Source of the DNA: Streptomyces halobius
GTDB lineage: Bacteria > Actinomycetota > Actinomycetes > Streptomycetales > Streptomycetaceae
Assembly (NCBI RefSeq): GCF_023277745.1
Contig: NZ_CP086322.1
Span: 248,001 to 312,000 of the forward strand
Reading direction: 5' to 3'
Length of the DNA: 64,000 nt
Both the position numbers and the translations under genes were made by a program. Under the pieces are notes generated by a model. That model was not told the origin of the DNA. It was given only the letters and a program-made list of their open reading frames with translations, and made no database searches. Positions 9,646 through 18,423 of this stretch are shown piece by piece. Position 1 is the first letter of the stretch, and each line of letters opens with the position of its first letter.

Positions 9646-10203
9646 CTATTTGCCCCTGCCGGTGACGAAGTCCCGGGCCCGGTCCACCAGCCCCGTCCCA
9701 GGCGCCAGAAGTCTGTTGACGGGCGGCGCAGTGGGCGCACTCGGGTGGGGACGTGTAGGCGCGACCTTCTTGACCGTACGCATCTTGTCCCCGAGTTCCG
9801 ACAGGTCGTCCTGGGCGCAGGCAGCCCGTAGCTGCACGAAAAGGCGGCTCTCCTCGTCCTTGATGTGGGAGGTCACCTCGGTCCGGAGCTTGACGATCAG
9901 GTGGTTGAAGTCAGTGTCATCGACGTCGCGCCCCTCAAGGTCCTTGAGCAGCCTTTCCACCCGACCATGATCAGCGATCGCCTTGTCGGCGAGCGCGTCC
10001 CCGTCCGTCAAATGACGACGCACAGCGGGGTAGAGATACATCTCCTCAGCCACCGAGTGCCGCACGAGCTCGATCGTCAGCTGATCCACCAGCCGCTTAC
10101 GCTCCTGGGCCTCGGGCGCTGCCTCTTCGATCTTTTCAAAAAGATCGTCCACTTCGCGATGGTCCCTGGTCAGTTCTGCGATGACATCTGCGCTGTGCCG
10201 CAT
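9646..10203 (-). CDS. hemerythrin HHE domain protein
   Basis: This 185-residue protein is a four-helix HHE protein. Iron-ligand histidines and acids appear in order: ELTRDHREVDDLFEKIE, LVRHSVAEEMYLYPAV, IADHGRVERLL and VTSHIKDEESRLFV. Such proteins bind a di-iron centre and are linked to oxygen, nitric oxide or oxidative-stress sensing. A Pro/Ala-rich C-terminal tail of about 45 residues follows. The second ATG (10203, MRHSADVIAEL) is preferred because an AGGA is too close to the first ATG at 10215 and homologues usually begin this way. It is transcribed separately from the next operon, with a hairpin between. Confidence 0.85.
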   Translation of the reverse strand: MRHSADVIAELTRDHREVDDLFEKIEEAAPEAQERKRLVDQLTIELVRHSVAEEMYLYPAVRRHLTDGDALADKAIADHGRVERLLKDLEGRDVDDTDFNHLIVKLRTEVTSHIKDEESRLFVQLRAACAQDDLSELGDKMRTVKKVAPTRPHPSAPTAPPVNRLLAPGTGLVDRARDFVTGRGK

Positions 10204-10439
10204 GACTGATTGCATCTTCCTGGGTGGTGTGGCCGGACCTTCCGGACACCACGGAACCGGTTCCCGGTAGCCGCAACCCGTAACGCCCCATCTGGATGGA
10301 TTACGTCAGATGCCGCGACCGGTCAGCTGAGCTGTACGCCTGCCACCCGAACAGGCCCTTCGGCCCTGGCGGCCATGAGCGACTCTGTCTGACACCTGTC
10401 CTAACCTCGGGCGATGCCACCATCAGCACGACGATGTCA

Positions 10440-10834
10440 CTCTCGCGACTGTTGGAGCACAACGCCCACACCGACTGCCGACTCTGGGTTGGACCCGGCC
10501 CCGGCTTCGGGAGCCGGAAGCGGCCGACCGGTGGACCTGGCTGATCATCGCCGCATACACACAGCTCAGGCTCGCCCGCCCACTGGCCCGGGACCTGCGG
10601 CACCCGTGGGAGAAAGCGGCCGCACCCGGCCGGCTCACCCCGGCCCGAGTCCGCCGGACGTTTCGGAACCTCCGCCAGCACATGCCCTGTCCCACCAGAG
10701 CACCGAAACCCCACCGGGCAGGCCCCCGACGGCCACCCGGCACGAGGAACAGGCGCCGGGCACCCCGCTGCGACGTAGGCAAAACCGTCCGACGCGGGAA
10801 GACGCTTATCGCCCTGCATCGGTTGAAAGATTAA
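10440..10834 (+). pseudogene. C-terminal remnant of a Streptomyces transposase
   Basis: A frame without a start codon reads TLGWTRPRLREPEAADRW, TWLIIAAYTQLRLARPL and ARDLRHPWEKA, ending with a stop at 10832-10834. This looks like the C-terminal part of a DDE transposase group common in Streptomyces (the NF041680-type family, from memory). A few bases upstream, LEH in another frame matches the start of the same motif region, so there is also a small indel. Everything N-terminal is missing. The 10204-10440 gap before it holds nothing I can support. Confidence 0.5.
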
Positions 10835-11054
10835 AGAACAAGTTAAGGAAACAGCCGAGCGGACCGCCACCAGGCCGGCCTGCACGGCGGGTGACCAGGG
10901 CGGGGCCATGGCGCCAGTCGTACTGGTGAAGAAGCACAGGTCCCGTTATCCCGCCGCGTCCGGGCCGCTGGGCATCGAGCTGCTCCGCCCCAGCGGCTGA
11001 GCGGCCTTCCCGGGAGCTGGGGCCCCGGCGCTCAGGTGCTGGCACCTGGTGTGG

Positions 11055-12314
11055 ATGATCGGGCGCATGCTGGTTGAGTCCGCGTCCGTCGCCGCGCTGA
11101 CCGTGGTACTGGTGTGCGCCGTCATCCGCCCGTTCCGGTGGCCGGAGGCGGTCTTCGCGGTGCCCTGCGCGGTCCTCTTGGCTGTCTGCGGCGCCGTCCC
11201 GTTCGACCACGTACGGCAGGAGGCTGAGCGGCTCGGCCCCGTCATTGGTTTCCTCGCCGCTGTTCTGGTGCTGGCCACACTCTGCGACGACGAGGGACTC
11301 TTCCATGCCTGCGGGACCTGGATGGCCCGCTGGGCCCACCGCCGCCCAAGACGGCTGCTCGGGGCGGTGTTCGTCCTCGCGTCGGTGATCACGGCGGCGC
11401 TGAGTCTGGATGCCACCGTCGTCCTGCTGACCCCCGTCGTGTTCGCCACGGCCGCCCGCATGGGTGCCCGGCCCAAGCCCCACGTCCATGCCAGCGCGCA
11501 CCTGTCGAACACGGCCTCCCTGCTGCTGCCGGTCTCCAACCTGACCAACATGCTGGCCTTTACCGCGTCCGGGCTGACGTTCACGCGCTTCGCGCTGCTC
11601 ATGCTGCTGCCGTGGCTGGTGGCGATCGCCGTGGAATACGCCGCCTTCCGACGGTTCTTCGCCGCCGACCTCGATGCCCCCACCGGCCAGGCGGAGGCGG
11701 CCGAGCCGCCTCAGATACCGCTGTTCGCCCTCGTGACCGTGGCCGCCACCCTCGCCGGGTTCGCCGTCGCCTCCGCGACCGGGATCGACCCGGCCTGGGC
11801 CGCTGCCGCCGGCGCGACCGTGATGGCCGCACGGGCCCTGGTCCGCCGACACACCACCCCGGCCGCGATCATCCGCTCCGCCTCGCTGCCCTTCCTCGCC
11901 TTCGTCCTCGCCCTCGGGATCGTCGTGCGGGCGGTCGTCGACAACGGGCTCGGCACTGCCCTGGGCCGCGTACTGCCCGATGGCGCCGGCCTGCCCGCGC
12001 TCCTCGGCAGTGCCGCGCTGGCCGCTGTGCTGGCCAACCTGATCAACAACCTGCCCGCCGTCCTGGCCCTCGTCCCCCTGGCCGCCCCCTCCGGACCGGG
12101 CGCGGTCCTCGCAGTCCTGCTGGGTGTGAACATCGGCCCCAACCTCACCTATGCCGGTTCCCTGGCCACCTTGCTGTGGCGGCGCATCGCCCACCACCAC
12201 GACCACGAGGTCGAACTCAAGGAGTTCACCCTCCTCGGCCTGCTCACCGTCCCCGCTGCACTCGCCCTGGCGACGCTCGCCCTGTGGGCCTCCCTCCAGC
12301 TCATCGGCACCTGA
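11055..12314 (+). CDS. ArsB/NhaD-like SLC13-type anion permease
   Basis: About 419 residues form roughly ten to eleven membrane helices. Features typical of the ArsB/NhaD/SLC13 superfamily are FLAAVLVLATLCDDEGLF, SLDATVVLLTPVV, SNTASLLLPVSNLTNMLA and a repeated NNLPAVLALVPLA segment ahead of GVNIGPNLTYAGSLATLLW. Relatives move arsenite, anions or dicarboxylates; the substrate is not defined and no arsenic genes flank it. Alternative starts are GTG 11049 and ATG 11067; none has a strong ribosome site. It stands alone between remnants of mobile DNA. Confidence 0.75.
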   Translation: MIGRMLVESASVAALTVVLVCAVIRPFRWPEAVFAVPCAVLLAVCGAVPFDHVRQEAERLGPVIGFLAAVLVLATLCDDEGLFHACGTWMARWAHRRPRRLLGAVFVLASVITAALSLDATVVLLTPVVFATAARMGARPKPHVHASAHLSNTASLLLPVSNLTNMLAFTASGLTFTRFALLMLLPWLVAIAVEYAAFRRFFAADLDAPTGQAEAAEPPQIPLFALVTVAATLAGFAVASATGIDPAWAAAAGATVMAARALVRRHTTPAAIIRSASLPFLAFVLALGIVVRAVVDNGLGTALGRVLPDGAGLPALLGSAALAAVLANLINNLPAVLALVPLAAPSGPGAVLAVLLGVNIGPNLTYAGSLATLLWRRIAHHHDHEVELKEFTLLGLLTVPAALALATLALWASLQLIGT

Positions 12315-12599
12315 ACCACGGGCGAACGCTCAGGCAGTCGTTCGTCTCGTGTTCCTGTCCCATGGGCCGGGCAAGGGCCGCCGTCAGCGAGAAAGGGACA
12401 CCGGACATACGAGCCCACAAGTGGAGCCAGATCAACTTCCTACTCCATGGAGCCGCTTCAACTCCGTGCGCTGGAGCCCAAAGAAGTGCTTGGAGACAAT
12501 GAGATCCCGAGCTCGGTGTCGGGGCGGCACAGGGCGCATGGATCGACGCCCTCGGTGAGGGCGCGCATGGCTTGGTCCCGGCTGACGGGGCGAGAGCGG

Positions 12600-12892
12600 C
12601 GGCCAGGTTGACGAGGTGGACCCGGTTGATGGTGATGTCCACCCGCGGGGGCCGCAGCGCGCGCAGTGCCCGGTTGAGCTTCCGGTCCGGGAAGTCCTGA
12701 CGCGCGTACGCTAGCGACGAGTGGGGGCCAAAACTGCAGTTCACGGGGCCTCAGCGTAATGCCGGGGACCTTCTCCATCGCCGTGCGGACTCGGTCATTG
12801 AGCGCGGCCGTTCCGTCCTCCGGGTAGACCGCGACCGTCACAGCAGTGATGCCAGGCCACATCGGTCCGAGCTGAACCTGAAACGGCCGCAT
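12600..12892 (-). pseudogene. 2'-5' RNA ligase family protein, truncated and frameshifted
   Basis: From 12892 the frame reads PMWPGITAVTVAVYPEDGTA and GITLRPRELQFWP. After one extra base in a run of five cytosines (12723-12727) it continues in the next frame as HSSLAYARQDFPDRKLNRAL and VDITINRVHLVN. The HSSLAY is the second HxS/T catalytic motif of the 2H phosphoesterase fold. The N-terminal half with the first motif is missing, as is the very C-terminus. The 12315-12600 stretch shows no gene. Confidence 0.5.
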
Positions 12893-12951
12893 TCCGGCGA
12901 GCTCGTCGCGGCAGGGTGCCGCGGACCTGACTCAACTGTCGGCGTCGAGGG

Positions 12952-13355
12952 CTTGATGGATGCCCTGGACGGCCATCGCCGCCCTCCATGACGAGGCCGC
13001 CGACCTTGCGACCACCGACTGGCCACAGATCGCAGCGCTCTCCGACGTGCTGCTCCAGCTCACCCCGTCCCCCATCGTCGCATCGAACCGCGCAGTGGCG
13101 GTGGCGATGCGCGACGGCCCGCAGGCGGGCCTAGCGCTTCTCGACGAGCTGGCCGACGAGCCGCCACTGCGCCGCTACCACCCCTACCCGGCTGCCCGGG
13201 CAGACCTGCTGCACCAGCTCGGCCGGCTGCCCGAGGCCGCCACGGCATACCGGGAAGCGCTCGAGCTGGCCGGTACGGAACCCGAACGGGACCACCTCAG
13301 GCGCAGGCTGAACACGGTCCTGTCATCCGGACCGGACGACGGAGTGGGCACATGA
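12952..13355 (+). pseudogene. C-terminal TPR-like tail of an ECF sigma factor (DUF6596 type)
   Basis: The frame reads AIAALHDEAADLATTDWPQI, VLLQLTPSPIVASNRAVAVA, then PHPAARADLLHQLGR-like helices and AATAYREALELAGTEPERDH. These are the C-terminal helical repeats of the large ECF sigma factors with a DUF6596/SnoaL-like tail. The whole sigma-2/sigma-4 DNA-binding part is missing. It starts where the RNA-ligase remnant ends, marking a deletion junction near 12900-12960. Confidence 0.6.
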
Positions 13356-13496
13356 CGGCGGAACACCCCGGTCGTGAATACCACGTGCACCACCTATCTG
13401 CTACCTGAGGAAAGCAGGTCGTTCACCTCATCCTTGGTGAGGACGTTGTGCGTATCGTCCATGGACATCATGATGCCGACTCCGCCCGGGCCCGTT

Positions 13497-13565
13497 CAGG
13501 CGGCTTGTCCGAAGCCGGCCGCCGTCGGGTCCTGCTCGCGCAGCGGGGGGAAGTCGACGTCGCCA
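13497..13565. repeat. repeat copy 1 (shared with 16512-16580)
   Basis: About 70 bases are closely similar to 16512-16580. On the minus strand both encode DVDFxPLREQDxxAAGFGQ followed shortly by a stop. They look like the 3' end of the same unidentified mobile gene left behind at two sites about 3 kb apart. Confidence 0.5.
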
Positions 13566-13930
13566 GTTCCCCCATGCCCGGTCAGCGTCGATGAACGCCG
13601 ACCGGAACGTGTGGGTGTTCACCTCATGCCACCACGGGCACGGCCGCGCCGGCCCCAGCACACGCCCAGCACGCCTTCGGGCAGTCCCCCGGTCCGCGAA
13701 TCACCCTTGATCCGGTTCAGATCCTTCTGGGTCGCCGGCTTCGTCAGCACCGGCACCCGCACCTTCTCCCGCGCCTCGGCCTCCGGCACACCCTGATCGA
13801 TGAGCGACTCAACCTCGGCCCGCCACTGCTGATGCACCGCGACCTTCATCCCCAGCGCATCGTTGAACGCCCAGCGAGCTGCTCCGGCATGCCGGAGCAG
13901 TCCTTCCTCCTGGCCGGGGTGGGGTCCCGC
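13500..13930 (-). pseudogene. tnpB: TnpB-family (IS200/IS605-type) remnant
   Basis: Joined frames read LLRHAGAARWAFNDALGMKV, AVHQQWRAEVESLIDQGVPE and VLTKPATQKDLNRIKGDSR, then WHEVNTHTFRSAFIDADRAW. This is the N-terminal region of TnpB proteins, the RNA-guided nucleases of IS605-like elements. A frameshift lies between the parts, and the RuvC catalytic residues and zinc finger are absent. The 3' side joins abruptly to a tail (DVDFPPLREQDPTAAGFGQ) that also occurs at 16512-16580. Confidence 0.55.
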
Positions 13931-13963
13931 GTGAACCGGAACACCCGAATAACCTCCCGCTGC

Positions 13964-14243
13964 ACGCCCCCTACCCCCCTGCGGCCCGATCCTGACCAGC
14001 GTGACCGCATCAGAGAGATCCGCGACAACCTGCTCGACCGCATCGCCGAAGCCGAACGAGAGGAGTGGCTCGGCGAAGTCGAAGGGCTCAAGGTCAGCCT
14101 CGCCGGCGCCGTGCAGAAACTCGCCCAGCTCGACGAGCGGACTCGCCGGACCACCACCGTCAACCTCGGCATACCCGCCTTCCGCGATATCGCCAGCCGG
14201 ACCGTCATCGCGACCAAGGACCCTCATGACACCCGCCGACTGA
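13964..14243 (+). pseudogene. C-terminal helical remnant, possibly integrase/recombinase
   Basis: The frame contains LRPDPDQRDRIREIRDNLLD, RIAEAEREEWLGEVEGLKVS and LAGAVQKLAQLDERTRR. I associate this helical module with the C-terminus of Streptomyces site-specific recombinases, but from memory only. A related module (AGREGWLGELEKL) occurs on the minus strand near 34800-34960. No catalytic part is present. Confidence 0.3.
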
Positions 14244-14610
14244 ACAGCTGCACCGGCACCTGCGAGCCCACGCCCGCGGAGTGCACGGCTCAACCGCCGC
14301 CGTCGAGCTCGTCATCGCCCACCGGTTCTGGCTTCACCGTTCCGACTTCCGAGGCCGGTTCTGTTCGCCGGGACCGACTTCGACACCCGGGAGGTGACCA
14401 CGGGCATCGACTGGCCCACCGCGGTGACGGGCCCCCGACCAGGGCCGACTTCCCTGCTCAGGCAGCGAGGCCGGATGCTGCGGATCGCTGCCACCATCGG
14501 CGAAGGCGTCCCCTGTCAATCTCCGCGAAGCCCTGACCGAACTCGACACCTTCAACACCGCCCTGTCGCACAGGCCATCACGCGCGCGGCCGGACATTGG
14601 TGCTGAACAA
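14240..14610 (+). pseudogene. shredded coding remnant of unknown family
   Basis: A continuous protein can only be read by switching among three frames: AVELVIAHRFWLHRSDFRGR, FDTREVTTGIDWPTAVT, MLRIAATIGEGVP and NLREALTELDTFNTAL. At least three indels are needed. I do not recognise the family. It sits between two mobile-DNA fragments. Confidence 0.3.
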
Positions 14611-14639
14611 CAGGACGGCCGCCCCGAAGCTCGACGAAC

Positions 14640-14830
14640 CGAAGGTTCGGAGAACACGTCAACACGCTGCTGATGCAGCAGGTCCTCGCCGATCCGAAGT
14701 GGGCAGCCGAGCCCAATGCCGACCGGCGGGCGCTTTCCCCGCTGTTCTGGACTCACGTGAACCCCTACGGCCGGTTCGAGCTCGACATGAACAGGCGCCT
14801 CGACCTGGACCTGACCGCTCGGGTAGCTGC
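14640..14830 (+). pseudogene. C-terminal end of a Tn3-family transposase
   Basis: The frame reads VNTLLMQQVLADPKW, then ALSPLFWTHVNPYGRFELDM and NRRLDLDLTAR. The LSPxxWxHVNxYGRFxLDM pattern is the usual end of Tn3 transposases. Only the last 60 or so residues remain. An N-terminal Tn3 transposase remnant lies at 49318-49745. Confidence 0.5.
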
Positions 14831-15029
14831 CGTGCCCGGCCCGCGCGCTCCCGAGGGGCACCGACCGCTGCCCTGCTGTGACGGGTGCGGCCTGGGGGTT
14901 CACCAGCGCCATGGAAGACGGTGCCGTTCCGCTCGATGGTCATCTCGTGCGGCCCGGCCTCCATCCAGAGCTCGAAGCAAGGTCATAGGGACGCGGTGGC
15001 ACCCTGCCAGGACTTGGCCAGCGGGAGAG

Positions 15030-15863
15030 TCAGGGGGCGGGGGACGAGGGCCCGAGGATGACGACCGGCGCCTCGGCCTCGGCCCGGGCGCGTGCAGAAG
15101 CAGCCTCGGCCTCCTCACGGGTGACTTCCTTGTAGAACCGTTCCCCGTGCGCGTCGGTGATGTCGATGACGAACTTGGTCCACTCCTCGGCGGGTTCCTC
15201 CGGCACGTGCCCGAGGTGGTACTCGGCGTCCTTGAGCAGCTCCTCCGTGAGCCGTACGCCAGTCAGTCGCTCGGCGAGGGCGAGGACCGCCGCCTTGGTG
15301 TCGGTGCTCGGGCCGGTGCCGTCCTCGTCCTCGGTCAGGTCGAAGCCGATCTCACGCATCACGGGGACCAGGTCGTCCGGGGTGCTGCCGTACCTGTCGG
15401 TGGGCCATTCGAAGCTGGTCCGAAGCTCACCGGCCTCGTACCAGTGGAACAGGTCGATGGGAGCGCCTCCGTTGGTGGAATGCGCCACGGCCCGCCCGCC
15501 CGCCGACAGGGCCTCCAGGAAGCGCGGCCGCATCCCCACGCCCCCGTCGAACTGCAGGACGAGCGTCCAATCGCCGTCCGTGCCCGGCACGGTGAAAGCG
15601 CCCGCAATGAAGGAGTCGTCCCAGTAATCCGTCGCATCACGCTGGTCCAGATGCTGCTCGATCAGCGCGTCTACCCCCGTGCACGTGCCCTGCGGATCTG
15701 CCCTCATCACACGCAGTACGTCGCCGGGGGCGACGCCCCGTACGAGGATCAGGCCGTATCCGCCTTCTATCGCGTTGCGGAACACCGGGGAGGAACGTAT
15801 CCAGGCGTAATCCTGTGCGGTCACCAAAGTCATGCACCACAGTCTGCCCCCCAACACTGACAT
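15030..15863 (-). CDS. DUF6461 family protein
   Basis: About 277 residues. The segments DYAWIRSSPVFRNAIEGGYG, VLRVMRADPQGTCTGVDAL, WTLVLQFDGGVGMRPRFLEA and FHWYEAGELRTSFEWPTDRY fit the DUF6461 family, soluble actinobacterial proteins of unknown function often near contact or immunity genes. The start at 15863 (MSVLGG) is chosen because GGGGAAGGAAGG immediately precedes it; an ATG at 15833 (MTLVTAQDYAW) is the other option. The C-terminus is Ala/Glu-rich and probably helical. It ends about 200 bases after the Tn3 remnant and appears intact. Confidence 0.72.
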   Translation of the reverse strand: MSVLGGRLWCMTLVTAQDYAWIRSSPVFRNAIEGGYGLILVRGVAPGDVLRVMRADPQGTCTGVDALIEQHLDQRDATDYWDDSFIAGAFTVPGTDGDWTLVLQFDGGVGMRPRFLEALSAGGRAVAHSTNGGAPIDLFHWYEAGELRTSFEWPTDRYGSTPDDLVPVMREIGFDLTEDEDGTGPSTDTKAAVLALAERLTGVRLTEELLKDAEYHLGHVPEEPAEEWTKFVIDITDAHGERFYKEVTREEAEAASARARAEAEAPVVILGPSSPAP

Positions 15864-15961
15864 CCTTCCTTCCCCGCACCGCTCCGCCTCCCGCTCACCT
15901 GCGTCGGCGTGCAGCCGGGTCGTAGCCCACGCGATGAGGAAGTACCTCGCCGTCCTCCGGT

Positions 15962-16396
15962 TCACCGGTGCGGCGTGAAGACCTTGCCGACGAACTCGGC
16001 GATCTGCTGGTCGGTGAGGTGCCGGGCGAGGTCGGATTCGCTGATGATGCCCACGAGCCGACCGTTATCGATGACCGGCAGCCGCTTGACCTGGTGCTGC
16101 TCCATCGAGTCAAGGACGTCACGCACGTCGGCGTCGGCGTCGATCCACCGTGGTGTCCCCTGGGCGAGGTCGGCGGCGCGGACCTTGCCCGGGTCATGGC
16201 CCTCAGCGACGCACCGGATGACGATGTCGCGGTCGGTGATGATGCCGGAGAGACGATCGTTGTCACAGATGGGCAGAGCGCCCACGTCGAGCTGGCGCAT
16301 CACCTGCGCCGCGCGGTCCAGCGTCTCGTGTGCGGGGATGCACTGGGCGTCCCGGTGCATGATGTCGCGTGCCTTGAGATCCTGACGTGTTGTCAT
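15962..16396 (-). CDS. tandem CBS-domain protein
   Basis: This 144-residue protein consists of two CBS domains. The first has ARDIMHRDAQCIPAHETL and GIITDRDIVIRCVAEG; the second has VKRLPVIDNGRLVGIISESD. CBS pairs bind adenosine ligands such as AMP or ATP and sense energy state; stand-alone forms are common in Streptomyces stress clusters. AGGGAG lies about six bases before the ATG. The next gene downstream (DUF6461) is about 100 bases away and may be co-transcribed. Confidence 0.88.
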   Translation of the reverse strand: MTTRQDLKARDIMHRDAQCIPAHETLDRAAQVMRQLDVGALPICDNDRLSGIITDRDIVIRCVAEGHDPGKVRAADLAQGTPRWIDADADVRDVLDSMEQHQVKRLPVIDNGRLVGIISESDLARHLTDQQIAEFVGKVFTPHR

Positions 16397-16511
16397 GACA
16401 GCTCCCTATCTGGGTTCGATACCGACGGCGGTCACCCACACCTTCGGTCGGGGACGATGATCATCGTCTCGCGGTCCCACCGCCCCGGCCATCACACAAC
16501 CGGGTGACGGT

Positions 16512-16580
16512 CAGGCGGCTGGCCGAAGCCGGCCGCGACTAGGTCCTGCTCACGCAGCGGTGCGAAGTCGACGTCGCGGC
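16512..16580. repeat. repeat copy 2 (shared with 13497-13565)
   Basis: This copy encodes DVDFAPLREQDLVAAGFGQ on the minus strand, ending at a stop near 16492. A minus-strand frame reaches up to 16758, but its upstream part does not look like a recognised protein, so I do not call a gene. Confidence 0.45.
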
Positions 16581-16832
16581 GAGGCCGATTCAGAATCGGC
16601 CCCTCATGCTGAACGGATCCGCAAGGAATTCGCCTCACAAGAGGTAATAACGGGGAGTATGCGCCTCCGCTTGTTCCGGGTCCCTGACCAGCCGCTACGC
16701 GGACGCACACGACGACGAAGGCACGACGTCCAAGCGGACCCAGCAACGTCCGCTGCAAGGCGTACTGGGCGTCCGGGGGCCATCCAGCTACCCGCTCACC
16801 AGCACGGTTCTCCGCCCCTTTACGCTGCGGGC

Positions 16833-17018
16833 ATGTTTAGGGGTTCTTCGACACACAACTCTACGGTTGGCTTTCTGACCTCTGGACTTGCACTCCTGGT
16901 ACTGAGCTTTGCACTGCCTTCCGGGTTCGTGCAGGGCGTCGCCTGCGGCGCAGGCGTCGTGATGGCTCTGATCGCGGCAGTGTGCATGGGGCGCGGCACG
17001 GAGCGCGAACAGCAGTGA
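16833..17018 (+). CDS. small membrane protein
   Basis: This 61-residue protein has two hydrophobic segments (VGFLTSGLALLVLSFALP and VACGAGVVMALIAAVCM) separated by a short turn, then a charged tail (GRGTEREQQ). No family is recognised. The ATG at 16833 is chosen over a longer frame from 16560 because the upstream part is low-complexity Arg-rich sequence. It lies just before the IS5-type element. Confidence 0.5.
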   Translation: MFRGSSTHNSTVGFLTSGLALLVLSFALPSGFVQGVACGAGVVMALIAAVCMGRGTEREQQ

Positions 17019-17197
17019 CCAGCAAAGACCGAACCATGACGTCGTGCGCATATGAGCTTCGGCGTCACCAAGGCTCGATGGGGCCTCTCATCACGTGAGC
17101 TCAGCGGATGACACGAGCTCCGCTGCTGGTCTTTACTCCGGACGGCTTCGCGGCCAGCAGGCGCATCACGGGATCTGCAGGGGACTTCGCCGGATCC

Positions 17198-18313
17198 GCT
17201 TACGGGCTGCTCCGCGATTGATCGCGGAGTGGCCGTGACATGGCCAAGGCTGCGCGGGTTCTTGAGGTGTGAAGATCAAGCAGGCCCGCGCGACCATGTC
17301 GCATCCTGCCTTGTGCGGCGTCACGCGCCAACATCTCGGCGAGTTGACCGAAAAACTCGCGCCACGCCGGGAAGCGCGCTGCGAGTCCGCGCGCCACCAG
17401 CGGCGCCAGGGCGCTCGTCGGCGACGGGCCGGTGCCCGGCCGAAGTACGAACCGGCCTTCACCGACCGGCTGCCGGCCGCCCTAATCCATCTGCGGACCG
17501 GCCTCACCCACCAGGCCCTGGCCGTGATCTACAAGGTCGGCTCTTCCACCATCGGCCGCGCGATCAGCGGGATCCGCTATCGGCTTGCCGGCCGCGGATT
17601 CGCCGTCCCGACCGGCCCGGCATCCGACTGCGCACCCTGGAGGACGTGTCCGCCTACGCCGCAGCCGAGAACATCACGCTGCGCCTCGACGGCACCAAGA
17701 CCCAGGTCCGCGCCCCAAGACGCACTCTCCCGGCAGGCTGGCCTTCGTCTCCGGCAAGCGCCGGCAGAAACACCATCGAGACCACCACGATCAGCGGCCA
17801 CCAGGGCCGCACCCTGTGGTCCGTTGCGGTGCGTTCCGGCCGGATTCATGACCAGACCTGCGTGCGCACGAAGGCTCACCGAGCAGTTCCGCCGACATCC
17901 CACCGTGAAGGCCGGGGGCGACGAGGGCTACCGCGGCCTGGCCAACGTATTCCCCGGCCAGATCAGCGCCCGTCCAAGAAACCGAAGGACCTCGACAACG
18001 CACCGCTGACCGAGCGGTACGGCCGTCGCGGGATGCGGCGTCGACAGTCCTCCCGCCGGATCTGCGTCGAGCACGCCAACGCCGAACACCGCCAGTGGCG
18101 CCCGCTGCAGCGGTGCACCGGCCGTCGCGAGGACTACGGCACCACGTATCGCGCCATCGCCGGCCTGGCCTCCGACCAAGCCACCAAGCGAGCCACCCGG
18201 CACAAGCCGAGCACCGAACTCGTTCCCGTCCGCACGACGGCCTGCTGAATCACCCACCAGCCGAACCGTCATGCGAGCACGCCCCGTGATCAATCGCGGC
18301 GCAGCCCGTAAGC
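17198..18313 (+). mobile_element. IS5-type insertion sequence (decayed) with 26-bp inverted ends
   Basis: The left end (17198-17223, starting GCTTACGGGCTGC) and right end (18288-18313) are inverted repeats matching at 25 of 26 positions. The 1.1 kb between them holds one broken transposase gene. No clear target duplication was identified because the ends start with a palindromic GCTTA/TAAGC. Confidence 0.75.
17269..18248 (+). pseudogene. IS5-family transposase, frameshifted
   Basis: The first part reads YEPAFTDRLPAALIHLRTGL and VIYKVGSSTIGRAISGIRYR, a helix-turn-helix start. After a shift near 17620 come ITLRLDGTKTQVR and HDQTCVRT, and then in further frames VKAGGDEGYRGLANVFPG and ICVEHANAEHRQWRPLQR. 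The DG, DEGYRG and EHANAEHR blocks fit the DDE residues of an IS5/DDE_Tnp_4 transposase. At least three frame changes are needed, so it is inactive. Confidence 0.65.
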
Positions 18314-18423
18314 GCTGTCCGACGAATCAAGAGCGGAATGGTGCCGCAGTCGAACGAGCCTGCACAAGTGACGGCTGCTGCGGCCGGAACGGTACGCCGG
18401 AGGCGCGGGGAGACCGCCGGGGC

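Noticed and set aside
10941..11048. Intrinsic promoter for the anion permease
   Set aside because: No convincing -35/-10 pair or regulator site was visible.
16560..16832. N-terminal extension of the small membrane protein
   Set aside because: Arg-rich low-complexity sequence overlapping a repeat; the ATG at 16833 gives a sensible two-helix protein.
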